Below are positions 9,120-17,826 of a stretch of DNA of 50,723 bases, one piece after another (position 1 is the stretch's first letter; every line of letters begins with the position of its first letter). The stretch is from GCA-003244245 sp036266995 (GTDB lineage: Bacteria; Actinomycetota; Actinomycetes; Mycobacteriales; Pseudonocardiaceae), in NCBI GenBank assembly GCA_036266995.1, contig DATAWX010000072.1, forward strand, positions 1 to 50,723, read 5' to 3'. The notes beneath the pieces were generated by a model. The model ran no database searches. It was not told the DNA's origin and was given only the letters and a program-made list of their open reading frames with translations. The position numbers and the translations under genes were made by a program.

Positions 9120-9911
9120 CTAGGTAGTGAGGCGCGCGGCCATCTCCCAGACCAGGACTTCGGCGCCGTCCGGGCCGGCGGTAGCGCGCTGGCCACCGGC
9201 CGCAGTCAAGCGCGCTGCGTCGCCGGTGTCCAGTGCGCCGGTGCCCTCCAGATCCACCGTGCCACGGGCGACGTAGAGGTGCACGAACGCTGCAGCCGGC
9301 ACGTCGACGCATGCACCTGGTTGCAACCGCGCCGCGTGCAGCGCCGCATGCTGGTGCCGGATGAAGGTCGCCCGGCTGTCGCGGTGGGCGTCCATTCCAG
9401 ACGCCACCACCACGAGCTCCCCCGTTCCGGCGTCCACCGGACCCAACTGGCTGTTGATGTCCAGCTGCTCGTAGCTCGGCACAGTTGAGCGGGTATCGGG
9501 AGGCAACCACATCTGTACGAAATGCACGTCCTGATCGTGCGGCTCGTCATCCAACCGCCACGAGTCGTTCTTCTCGGAATGCCGGATCCCGGTGCCGGCA
9601 CTCATCCGCTGGGCCAGCCCGGGATAGATCACTCCGGCGTTGCCCTTGGAATCCTCATGCACCAGAGAACCTTCCAGCACCCAGGTGACGATCTCCATAT
9701 CGCGATGCGGGTGAGTCTCGAACCCCATCCCCGGCTTCACGACATCATCGTTGTTCACCAACAGCAGACCGAAGTGGATGTTGGCCGGGTCGAAGTGGCG
9801 CCCGAAGGAGAAGCTGTGCCGCGAACTCAACCACTCGAGCTCGGTGTGCTTGCGCTCCCCCGCTCGGCGCACATCGACCTGGGGCATAAGCTTCGGTGGC
9901 GAGCTGACCAT
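9120..9911 (-). CDS. Pirin family protein
   Basis: This 263-residue bicupin carries the N-terminal metal-site residues of pirins: HPHRDMEIV, LVHEDS and GTGIRHSE. Pirins include quercetinase-like dioxygenases and transcription co-factors. Kurze pirins are known to bind pyruvate dehydrogenase in some bacteria, so the position next to aceE is suggestive, but the two are convergent. The ATG at 9911 follows GAGGAGAG. Confidence 0.9.
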   Translation of the reverse strand: MVSSPPKLMPQVDVRRAGERKHTELEWLSSRHSFSFGRHFDPANIHFGLLLVNNDDVVKPGMGFETHPHRDMEIVTWVLEGSLVHEDSKGNAGVIYPGLAQRMSAGTGIRHSEKNDSWRLDDEPHDQDVHFVQMWLPPDTRSTVPSYEQLDINSQLGPVDAGTGELVVVASGMDAHRDSRATFIRHQHAALHAARLQPGACVDVPAAAFVHLYVARGTVDLEGTGALDTGDAARLTAAGGQRATAGPDGAEVLVWEMAARLTT

Positions 9912-10020
9912 CGTCTCTCCTCGACCTCTCCACGACCTGGGCGCCGATGACCTGTGCCTCGACTACCTGTGCCAACACTATCGCGCAAGGTCATGGCAGC
10001 TACCGTGCGATGCTGGCGTC

Positions 10021-11205
10021 ATGACCATCCAGGCGGGCCCCCACCCGCTGTCTGTCAGCACGCTGCGCAGGCTGGCCCGGGCCTCCGGTGGGCTCGCCAC
10101 GGCCAGCGTGGCCGAGATGGAGCGGCGTTATCCCTGGTTCCGCCGGCTATCGGCCGACCAGCGGGCCGGGGTCCTGCTGGTCACCCAAGCCAGCGTGGCG
10201 AACTTCGTCGAGTGGCTCAAGGATCCGCAGCACTCGATCAAGCTCACCATCGACGCGTTTCGCACCGCCCCGCGAGACCTGACCCATTGGGTCAGCTTGC
10301 GCCAAACCGTTGAGCTGGTTCGGGTCGCTGCCCTGGTGTTCGAGCAGCAGTTGCCCGAACTCGCCGCCGACGACGCCGAACGGATCGTGCTCACCGAGGC
10401 CTCGTTGCGATACAGCCGCGAGGTCGCGTTCGCCGCGGCCAGCACCTACGCCGGCGCGGCCGAGGCCCGAGGCGCCTGGGATGCCCGGCTGGAAGCACTG
10501 GTGGTGGACGGCATCATGCGCGGGGACGGCGAGGAGTCGCTGCTGTCCCGCGCCGCGGCGCTGGGTTTGGAGCCGGCGGCTCCAGCGACGGTGCTGGTCG
10601 GCAACCCGCCTCCGGACGAACCGCCGGAGCTGCTCGCCGACATCCGCGCCAGCGCCATCCGCACCGGCCGCGGGATGCTCGTCGGGGTACAGGGATCCCG
10701 CCTGGTGCTGGTCGTCAGCGGCCGCCCCGGCCTGCCAGAAAACCCGGACTGGATGATCGATGCCTTCGGCGAGGGTCCGGTCGTCGTCGGACCGACGGTC
10801 CCGTCGCTGGCCGAGGCACACCGAAGCGCCGCCGACGCCTTGTCCGGGCTGCGCGCCGTGGCGGCGTGGCCGACAGCACCGCGCCCGGTACCAGCCGCCG
10901 AGCTACTTCCCGAGCGTGCGCTGGCCGGAGATCCGGAGGCGGAACGGCTGCTGGTCGATCAGGTGATGCGCCCGCTGGCCGCGGCCAGCGGTGGACTGGT
11001 CGAGACGCTCGACGCGTTCTTCGACGCCGGCGGAGTGCTGGAGGCTTGCGCCCGGCGGTTGTTCGTTCACCCCAACACGGTTCGCTACCGGTTGCGCCGG
11101 ATCGCCGATATCACCGGGCGAGTACCCGGCGACCCGCGGGATGGGCTGGTGCTGCGAGTGGGCATGGCGGTCGGTCGGCTGGCTCGTTCCCGCGGCTTGT
11201 GGTGA
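10021..11205 (+). CDS. fasR: PucR-family regulator of fatty-acid synthesis (FasR-like)
   Basis: The 394-residue protein has an N-terminal RsbRD/PucR-type helical region, a central GGDEF-related region and a C-terminal PucR-type HTH (LEACARRLFVHPNTVRYRLRRI). A protein of this type directly upstream of fabD activates the fabDHPF operon in Streptomyces (FasR), and an orthologue sits before fabD in mycobacteria. The ATG at 10021 was chosen because upstream sequence overlaps the divergent pirin 5' end. The symbol is assigned by position and family. A TTGT-N9-ACAA inverted repeat in the fabD leader (about 11211-11227) is a possible target site. Confidence 0.85.
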   Translation: MTIQAGPHPLSVSTLRRLARASGGLATASVAEMERRYPWFRRLSADQRAGVLLVTQASVANFVEWLKDPQHSIKLTIDAFRTAPRDLTHWVSLRQTVELVRVAALVFEQQLPELAADDAERIVLTEASLRYSREVAFAAASTYAGAAEARGAWDARLEALVVDGIMRGDGEESLLSRAAALGLEPAAPATVLVGNPPPDEPPELLADIRASAIRTGRGMLVGVQGSRLVLVVSGRPGLPENPDWMIDAFGEGPVVVGPTVPSLAEAHRSAADALSGLRAVAAWPTAPRPVPAAELLPERALAGDPEAERLLVDQVMRPLAAASGGLVETLDAFFDAGGVLEACARRLFVHPNTVRYRLRRIADITGRVPGDPRDGLVLRVGMAVGRLARSRGLW

Positions 11206-11289
11206 CGCGGCTTTGTAGGTAGTCGACAAGAATGTATCGGTGGACTTCGTGAACGGCAGCATCACGGCCGTGGCCCGACAGGGTGTTCA

Positions 11290-12276
11290 GTGGACGCAAT
11301 GATTGCGCTGCTTGCACCCGGACAGGGTGCCCAGATCCCCGGCATGCTGGCGCCCTGGCTGGAGTTGTACGGCGCACAGGAGCGGATCGCGGCGTGGTCA
11401 GAGGCCACCGAACTGGATCTGCAGTGGCTGGGTACCACGGCAGGTGCCGACGAGATCAGGGACACCGCGGTCACTCAGCCGCTGGTCGTAGCGCTGTCGC
11501 TGCTCGCGGCCGAGGAGCTGGCCCGGCGGGTGGACCTGCCGATCGAGGCCCCGGTCGCCGGACACTCGGTCGGTGAACTCGCCGCGGCAGCCGTGGCCGG
11601 AGTGCTCACCGCGGATGAGGCGGTCGCCCTGGCGGCGGTCCGGGGCCAGGAAATGGCCGGGGCGTGCACGCTGGTGCCAACGGGGATGTCCGCCGTGGTC
11701 GGGGGCGATCCCGATGATGTTATGGCGGTGTTGGCCGAGCTGGGATTGGCTGCAGCCAACTACAACGGCCCCGGGCAGATCGTCGCCGCCGGCCACCTCG
11801 AGGCGCTGGCGACGCTGACGGCGAACAGTCCCACCCGTGCGCGGGTGAAGCCGCTTCCTGTTGCCGGAGCGTTCCACACCCGGTTCATGGCGCCTGCCGA
11901 GCACGCGCTGGCGCGGTACGCCACCCAGATCACGGCCAAGAACCCAGCGCGCCCGCTGCTGTCCAACGCCGACGGTGAGATGGTCGAGGACGGCACCGAG
12001 ATGCTGCACCGGCTGGTAGCGCAGGTGACCAGACCGGTCCGCTGGGACAGCTGCATGGCAACGCTGGGCGCCTTGGCAGTCACCGCAACGATCGAACTTC
12101 CGCCCGCCGGCACGCTGACCGGCCTGGTCAAACGAGGCATCAAGGGCACAGTCACGCTGGCGCTGAAGACTCCCGATGACCTCGACAAGGTCGCCGGGCT
12201 GATCTGTGACCAGTCCACGGCAGCCCGCTGCGGGACCGAGCACTCAGGAGCCGACCTATCAGAAAGATCGGCGTGA
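11290..12276 (+). CDS. fabD: Malonyl-CoA:ACP transacylase
   Basis: FabD moves malonate from CoA to ACP to start type II fatty-acid elongation. The 328-residue protein has GQGAQ near the start, nucleophile Ser93 in GHSVGE and catalytic His196 in GAFHTRFM. The GTG at 11290 is used; an ATG nine bases on is also possible. It is the first structural gene of the fab operon, and its stop overlaps the fabH start in GTGA, implying translational coupling. Confidence 0.94.
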   Translation: MDAMIALLAPGQGAQIPGMLAPWLELYGAQERIAAWSEATELDLQWLGTTAGADEIRDTAVTQPLVVALSLLAAEELARRVDLPIEAPVAGHSVGELAAAAVAGVLTADEAVALAAVRGQEMAGACTLVPTGMSAVVGGDPDDVMAVLAELGLAAANYNGPGQIVAAGHLEALATLTANSPTRARVKPLPVAGAFHTRFMAPAEHALARYATQITAKNPARPLLSNADGEMVEDGTEMLHRLVAQVTRPVRWDSCMATLGALAVTATIELPPAGTLTGLVKRGIKGTVTLALKTPDDLDKVAGLICDQSTAARCGTEHSGADLSERSA

Positions 12277-13265
12277 GCCCGTCCCTCCGGCAGCTCAGCC
12301 CGACCGCTGGTGCGCGCATTCTCGGCTTGGGCAGCAGGCAGCCCGAGCAGATTGTGACCAATGCCGATATCGCCGCCCGGGGGGTCGACACCACCGACGA
12401 ATGGATCCAAGCCCGGGTGGGCATCGTCGAACGGCGCTTCGCCCGCAGCGACCAGTCAGTCGTCGACATGGCAGTCGATGCGGGATCCAAGGCCCTCGCC
12501 GACGCCGGGCTGGCTCCCGGCGATATTGACGCGGTCCTGGTCGCAACCTGCACGATGCCCGCCTACATACCTAACGCCGCCGCGCAGACCGCGGACCGGA
12601 TCGGGGCTCGGGGGGCCCCAGCCTTCGACATCAACGCTGCCTGCGCCGGCTTCTGCTACGCGCTGGGCACTGCATCGGACATGATCCGCGCCGGCTCCGC
12701 GCGCCACGTCCTGGTGATCGGTGCGGAGAAGCTTTCCGATTGGGTGGATCCCCTGGATCGCTCCACCTGCATCATCTTCGCCGACGGTGCGGGCGCGGCG
12801 GTGGTCGGTCCGGTTGACCGTGGCGAGCGGCCCGGGATCGGTCCGATTGCCGCAGGCAGCGCCGGGGACCTGGTGGAGACCATCGTCGTGGCCGACCGCA
12901 ACTCCTTCATCCGCCAGGAGGGCCAGGAGGTGTACCGGTGGGCGATCACGCAGATCGCGCCGGTGGCGTTACGGGCCTTGGAGCTCGCCGGAGTCAGTCC
13001 GGCGGACGTCGACGTACTGGTGCCGCATCAAGCCAACCTGCGCATCGTTGAGGCTATCGCCAAGCGGATGCGGGCAGCCGGAGCCCGCGAGGACATGGTG
13101 GTGGCTGACGATATCGTCCACTCGGGCAACACGTCGTCGGCGTCGATCCCACTCGCGCTGGACCACATGCGCGCCGAAGGTCGGGTCCGTTCTGGGGATC
13201 TCGCTCTGCTGGTCGGGTTCGGCGCTGGGCTGTCGTATGCGGGTCAGGCGGTGGTTCTCCCGTGA
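12273..13265 (+). CDS. fabH: Beta-ketoacyl-ACP synthase III
   Basis: FabH condenses a starter acyl-CoA with malonyl-ACP. The 330-residue protein has the Cys-His-Asn triad: Cys124 in NAACAGFCYA, His in VPHQANLRI near residue 256, and Asn in HSGNTSSAS. Actinomycete FabH commonly prefers branched starters, but specificity cannot be read here. Start GTG 12273 overlaps the fabD stop. Mycobacterial versions of this operon lack fabH at this position. Confidence 0.94.
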   Translation: MSPSLRQLSPTAGARILGLGSRQPEQIVTNADIAARGVDTTDEWIQARVGIVERRFARSDQSVVDMAVDAGSKALADAGLAPGDIDAVLVATCTMPAYIPNAAAQTADRIGARGAPAFDINAACAGFCYALGTASDMIRAGSARHVLVIGAEKLSDWVDPLDRSTCIIFADGAGAAVVGPVDRGERPGIGPIAAGSAGDLVETIVVADRNSFIRQEGQEVYRWAITQIAPVALRALELAGVSPADVDVLVPHQANLRIVEAIAKRMRAAGAREDMVVADDIVHSGNTSSASIPLALDHMRAEGRVRSGDLALLVGFGAGLSYAGQAVVLP

Positions 13266-13378
13266 AGAACTCTGCCGTGAAGGGTGCCGGCTGAACCCGT
13301 GCCGCGCAGCGCGAGAATACGTCGCAGTACGGGGCCATCGCCCCGATCCCCGGTCATCTACAGAAGGGACACATACAA

Positions 13379-13618
13379 GTGACGAACGAGGAAATTCTCC
13401 GTGGCCTCGCCGAGATCGTGAACGAGGTGGCGGGCGTCGAGACCAGCGAGATCACCCCGGAGAAGTCCTTCGTGGATGAGTTGGACATCGACTCGCTCTC
13501 CATGGTGGAGATCGCCGTACAGGTCGAGGACCGGTTCGGCGTCAAGGTTCCAGATGATGTGCTGGCCAACCTCAAGACCGTGGGCGACGCGGTGGACTAC
13601 GTCGCCAAGACCACATGA
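13379..13618 (+). CDS. acpP: Acyl carrier protein
   Basis: This 79-residue acidic ACP has the phosphopantetheine serine S39 in DELDIDSLSMVE. It carries the growing acyl chain for the operon's enzymes. The GTG at 13379 lies about 10 nt after AGAAGGGA. The length is that of a standard ACP, without the long C-terminal tail of mycobacterial AcpM. Confidence 0.95.
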   Translation: MTNEEILRGLAEIVNEVAGVETSEITPEKSFVDELDIDSLSMVEIAVQVEDRFGVKVPDDVLANLKTVGDAVDYVAKTT

Positions 13619-13687
13619 CGCCGGCGTACTCACCTGTGCGGACTCATCTCGACGGTCATCTGGTCGGTTATCTGATCGGGGGCGCCA

Positions 13688-14911
13688 GTGATGACTGAGG
13701 TTGTCATCACAGGACTCGGGGCGACCACCCCGCTCGGCGGGGATGTCGCCTCGACATGGGATGCCTTGCGCGCCGGAAAGAGTGGGGTCGTCGCTCTGAC
13801 CGAAGACTGGGTTGATCGCTACGACCTGCCCGTGCGGATCGCCGCGAAGCTGGCCGTCGATCCGGCCGACGCGCTCCCGCGGGTGCAGGCCCGCCGTTGG
13901 GACCGTTGCGAGCAGGTGGCGGTGATCGCTGCGCGGGAAGCCTGGCGACACGCCGGTGCACCAGAGGTCGAGCCGGAGCGGCTGGCTGTGGTGATCGGCA
14001 CCGGCATCGGCGGTGCACTAACCCTGCTCGGACAAGATGACCTGCTTGAGAACGCGGGAATGCGCAAGGTCTCGCCGCTGACCATCCCGATGCTGATGCC
14101 CAACGGCCCGGCCGCGCACGTCGGTCTCGACCTGGGCGCTCGTGGTGGGGTGCACGCCCCGGTCGCCGCCTGTGCGTCCGGGGCGGAGGCACTGGCAATC
14201 GCCTGGCGGATGCTGCGGGCCGGGGAGGTCGACGTCGTGGTGGCCGGCGGGGCCGAGGCCTGCATCATCCCCATCACGTTGGCCGGGTTCGCCCAGATGC
14301 GGGCCATGAGCACCCGCAACGACGAGCCCGAACGTGCTTCCCGCCCGTTCGATATAGCGCGGGACGGGTTCGTGCTCGGCGAAGGCGCCGGAGCGATGGT
14401 GCTCGAGCGGGCGGAGTTCGCCGCGGCTCGAGGAGCCACGCGGCACGGTCGGCTGGCTGGGGTGGGCACCAGCTCCGACGGCCATCACATCACCGCGCCC
14501 GAGCCGGAGGGCATCGGAGCCGGCCGGGCGATCTCGGCCGCGCTGCGCACCGCAGACCTGGACAAATCTGACATCGGGCACGTCAACGCGCACGCCACCG
14601 CCACTCCGGTCGGCGACGTCGCGGAGGCGGCCGCCATCCGGACCGCAGTCGGCGACCACGCCGTCGTGACCGCACCAAAGGGGGCCCTAGGCCACCTGCT
14701 CGGTGCCGCAGGTGCCGTCGAGGGCCTGGCGTGCGTGCTGGCGCTGCGCGACGGTGTCGTTCCTCCGACGCTGAACTTGGAGGACCTCGATCCGGGGGTA
14801 CAGCTCGATGTCGTGACCGGCTCGGCCCGCGAGGTCAAGTTGCATGCCGCCGTCAACGATTCCTTCGGATTCGGCGGGCACAACGTCGCGCTCGTCTTCA
14901 CCTCGGCCTGA
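13688..14911 (+). CDS. fabF: Beta-ketoacyl-ACP synthase II
   Basis: The 407-residue elongating condensing enzyme has Cys162 in APVAACASGAEAL, His302 in HVNAHATATPVGD and His335 in GALGHLLGAAG, the KAS I/II triad. Only one copy is present, whereas mycobacteria carry kasA and kasB in tandem here. Translation may begin at GTG 13688 or ATG 13691. It is in the fab operon, 69 nt after acpP. Confidence 0.94.
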   Translation: MMTEVVITGLGATTPLGGDVASTWDALRAGKSGVVALTEDWVDRYDLPVRIAAKLAVDPADALPRVQARRWDRCEQVAVIAAREAWRHAGAPEVEPERLAVVIGTGIGGALTLLGQDDLLENAGMRKVSPLTIPMLMPNGPAAHVGLDLGARGGVHAPVAACASGAEALAIAWRMLRAGEVDVVVAGGAEACIIPITLAGFAQMRAMSTRNDEPERASRPFDIARDGFVLGEGAGAMVLERAEFAAARGATRHGRLAGVGTSSDGHHITAPEPEGIGAGRAISAALRTADLDKSDIGHVNAHATATPVGDVAEAAAIRTAVGDHAVVTAPKGALGHLLGAAGAVEGLACVLALRDGVVPPTLNLEDLDPGVQLDVVTGSAREVKLHAAVNDSFGFGGHNVALVFTSA

Positions 14912-14951
14912 CCGGACGCAGCTAAGGCGCTTGCTCTTGAGGAGATCACGG

Positions 14952-16418
14952 ATGACAGCTCTGGTTCATCGTGCCCGCACAGATGCAGAGGATGGCTGGT
15001 CCAGCAATGGCAAAGCAGCTGATCCACGCGACCCGGAACTGCGCCTGACGTGTCTGTTCGACCCGGACACGCTGGTGTCGCTGCGCCCTCGCGACAGCAG
15101 CGGAGCGTTCGCGGCTCGCGGTCGAATCGACGGCGCAAAAGTAATCGCCTACTGCACCGACGCGACCATGTCGGGCGGTGCGATGGGTTCGGCGGGTTGC
15201 CGGCACATTGTGGACGCCATCGATACCGCGATCCGGGAGCGGGCACCGGTGATCGGGTTGTGGCACTCCGGGGGAGCGCGATTGGCCGAGGGTGCGGAAG
15301 CTCTCGACGCTGTCGGTCAGGTGTTCGCCGCCATGGTCCGCGCGTCCGGAAGGGTGCCACAGATCTCCGTGGTCCTCGGCGCCGCTGCGGGTGGGGCCGC
15401 TTACGGTCCTGCACTCACTGACGTCGTGATCATGGCGCCGGAGGGGCGGGTGTTCGTCACCGGTCCGGACGTGGTCCGCAGCGTCACCGGTGAGCAGATC
15501 GACATGGAGGCACTGGGCGGTCCCACCGCGCACGGCAAGAAATCCGGCTTGGCGCACATGGTCGCCGAGTCCGAGCCCGACGCGTTGCTCCGGGCCCGGC
15601 ACATCGCCGGCCTGTTCGCCCGCCCTGGGATGTTCGATCTGCACTCCCTGGGAGAGGAGGTCGACCTCTCGGAGCACCTGCCGCCGCAACGCCAACGCGC
15701 CTATGACGTTCACCCATTGCTGCACGCCATACTCGACGACCCAGCCCAGTCCAGTCCACCTGGTGGGTTCGCTGAGCTGCAGCCCAAATGGGCGCCCAAC
15801 ATCGTGGTGGGATTGGGCAGGTTCGCCGGGCGAACCATCGGAGTGATCGCGAATAACCCACTGCGGCTCGGGGGTTGTCTGGACTCCGCGTCGGCGGAGA
15901 AGGCATCGCGCTTCGTGCGGATGTGTGACGCGTTCGGTGTGCCGATGCTCGTCATGGTCGACGTGCCCGGATACCTGCCCGGCGTCGGCCAGGAATGGGA
16001 CGGCGTGGTGCGCCGGGGCGCCAAGCTGCTGCACGCCTTCGCCGAGGCGGTTGTGCCTCGGGTCACCCTGGTGACCCGCAAGGCCTTCGGCGGCGCCTAC
16101 ATCGCCATGAACTCCCGGTCGCTGGGTGCAACCCAGGTCTTCGCCTGGCCCGACGCCGAGGTTGCCGTGATGGGTGCCAAGGCCGCGGTCGGCATCCTGC
16201 ACCGCAAGGCGTTGGCCGCAGCGGCGGAGGAGGAGCGGGAGGCGTTGCACGCCAAACTCGCTGAGCACCACGAGCAGATCGCCGGTGGGGTGGACCGCGC
16301 GGTGGCCATCGGAGTGGTGGACGAGGTGATCAAGCCAGCAGAGACCCGGCGACGCCTGGCCGAAGCGCTGGCCGCTGCACCTGCAGGCCGCGGCGCCCAC
16401 GGCAACATCCCCCTGTAG
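14952..16418 (+). CDS. accD: Acyl-CoA carboxylase carboxyltransferase subunit (AccD6-like)
   Basis: The 488-residue carboxyltransferase combines both crotonase-like halves: the N-half has LWHSGGARLAEG and GAAAGGAAYGPAL, the C-half has VDVPGYLPGVGQEW and RKAFGGAYIAMNS. These bind the acyl-CoA and carboxybiotin. As last gene of the fab operon it most likely makes malonyl-CoA from acetyl-CoA, like mycobacterial AccD6; the biotin-carrying subunit is not in the window. ATG 14952 follows TTGAGGAGATCAC, a good ribosome site. Confidence 0.92.
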   Translation: MTALVHRARTDAEDGWSSNGKAADPRDPELRLTCLFDPDTLVSLRPRDSSGAFAARGRIDGAKVIAYCTDATMSGGAMGSAGCRHIVDAIDTAIRERAPVIGLWHSGGARLAEGAEALDAVGQVFAAMVRASGRVPQISVVLGAAAGGAAYGPALTDVVIMAPEGRVFVTGPDVVRSVTGEQIDMEALGGPTAHGKKSGLAHMVAESEPDALLRARHIAGLFARPGMFDLHSLGEEVDLSEHLPPQRQRAYDVHPLLHAILDDPAQSSPPGGFAELQPKWAPNIVVGLGRFAGRTIGVIANNPLRLGGCLDSASAEKASRFVRMCDAFGVPMLVMVDVPGYLPGVGQEWDGVVRRGAKLLHAFAEAVVPRVTLVTRKAFGGAYIAMNSRSLGATQVFAWPDAEVAVMGAKAAVGILHRKALAAAAEEEREALHAKLAEHHEQIAGGVDRAVAIGVVDEVIKPAETRRRLAEALAAAPAGRGAHGNIPL

Positions 16419-16445
16419 TTGGCCGCCCTTGAAGAGCCACCAACC

Positions 16446-17045
16446 TCAGCAGGGCGCTCGGAGGTTCGCGCTCAGCGCGGTGGGACCCATCCGTAACTGG
16501 TCCCCCTCACCGATCAGCGGGTAGGAGACGGACCAATGCAGGCATCTCACCGGCACCTCGGGTGGCGCATCGGCTGGATTCTGCAGGCTGGTGAACGACG
16601 TCAGCGCGACGAGCCCACCACCGGGTCGTGGCTCCAACCGGTGCACCACGATGGTGCCGTCCAGCGTGGACCGGTACTGGCCGTGCCAAGCGCCTTCCGC
16701 GGTATCCCGCGCCCACTGTGGGATGACTGCGCTGCGCCAAAGCGGGTAGTCGCCCGCGTTGATGGCGTCGAAGTACTTCTGCAGCACCTTCCGGATCCGG
16801 TCTGCGTCCGGATGCATCGCGGCATCCTCGGCGAGCACGACGGTGACCGGCCCGGGCTCCGGCCCCTTCGGCGGTGTATGGCTGCCGATGGGGCCGACCA
16901 GGGGGCCCCCGATCGCGTCTGGGTGACCCGCTCCGGCAACTGGCGCCTGGTTTCGCAACACCACCCCGACACCCACGGCGCCGGCCAACACCACGAGCAC
17001 CACCGCTAGAAGCGTCCACCCGCGCCGGGCGACATGCTGCGCCAC
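16446..17045 (-). CDS. Membrane-anchored protein with NTF2-like outer domain
   Basis: The 199-residue protein has one N-terminal membrane segment (about residues 10-31) and a Pro/Gly-rich linker. The outer part (RKVLQKYFDAINAGDYPLWRS...) resembles SnoaL/NTF2-like domains found on actinobacterial surface proteins. No catalytic signature is seen. It is convergent with the fab operon and starts at GTG 17045. Function unknown. Confidence 0.7.
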   Translation of the reverse strand: MAQHVARRGWTLLAVVLVVLAGAVGVGVVLRNQAPVAGAGHPDAIGGPLVGPIGSHTPPKGPEPGPVTVVLAEDAAMHPDADRIRKVLQKYFDAINAGDYPLWRSAVIPQWARDTAEGAWHGQYRSTLDGTIVVHRLEPRPGGGLVALTSFTSLQNPADAPPEVPVRCLHWSVSYPLIGEGDQLRMGPTALSANLRAPC

Positions 17046-17166
17046 CGGGCCACACTACGCCGCGGCGACCCCGGCGGCAGAACCGTCAAGTGGAGTCTTT
17101 CGCGGGCCCGCCGCCTTGCCTACGCGCAAGGGGAACCTACTGGGGGCCCTCTCATCCGTGTGCTGA

Positions 17167-17658
17167 TCAGCCCACGCGATGCAGCCAGGTCACCGGGGCG
17201 CCGTCGGCGGCGCACCGGAAGGGCTCCAGCGCGTCGTCCCAGGTCGCGCCGAGAAGCTGATCAAGCTGGTGGGCGAAGGATTCCGCGTCCCGAGCCGTGG
17301 CGGCCAGAGCCCGTAGCTGGTCCTCGGCTACCACGATGTCACCGTTGGCGCTGGTCCGAGCCCGCCACAACCCGAGCCCGGGTACGAAACAGAACCGTTC
17401 TCCATCCACCCCTGGGCTGGGTTCCTCGGTGACCTCGAAGCGCAGCATCGGCCAAGCCCGCAGCGCACTGGCCACCGCTGCCGCGGTACCCGGAGCGCCG
17501 GTCCATTCACATTCGGCCCGCAACTGGCCTGGGGCGGCAGCCTGCGCGGTCCACTGTAGGTCCGCCCTGGTCTGCAGGGCGCCCGCCACCGCCCACTCGA
17601 CGTGCGGGCATACCGCAGACGGCGACGAGTGGACGTAGATCGTGCCACTGGTGCTCAT
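17167..17658 (-). CDS. DUF3145 family protein
   Basis: The 163-residue protein fits DUF3145, an actinobacterial family of unknown function often found near fatty-acid or central-metabolism genes. Visible landmarks are the opening TIYVHSSPSAVCPHVEWAV, FEVTEEPS, LG.ATWDDALEPFR and a C-terminal VTWLHRVG. ATG 17658 follows GGAGGTACC. Confidence 0.85.
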   Translation of the reverse strand: MSTSGTIYVHSSPSAVCPHVEWAVAGALQTRADLQWTAQAAAPGQLRAECEWTGAPGTAAAVASALRAWPMLRFEVTEEPSPGVDGERFCFVPGLGLWRARTSANGDIVVAEDQLRALAATARDAESFAHQLDQLLGATWDDALEPFRCAADGAPVTWLHRVG

Positions 17659-17826
17659 GTGGTACCTCCGCTGATCGACGAGGAGCGTCTTCCCCTACGT
17701 CCTCGAGATCAACTGGATGCACTGTTACTCATTGTGCCTTGATGGCCGCTGGTGCGCCAGCGAGCCGGTGTGTGTCGCGCTGGAAAAAAGACCAGGGAGC
17801 ACCCCGATCGACCAGCCTTCGCGAGT

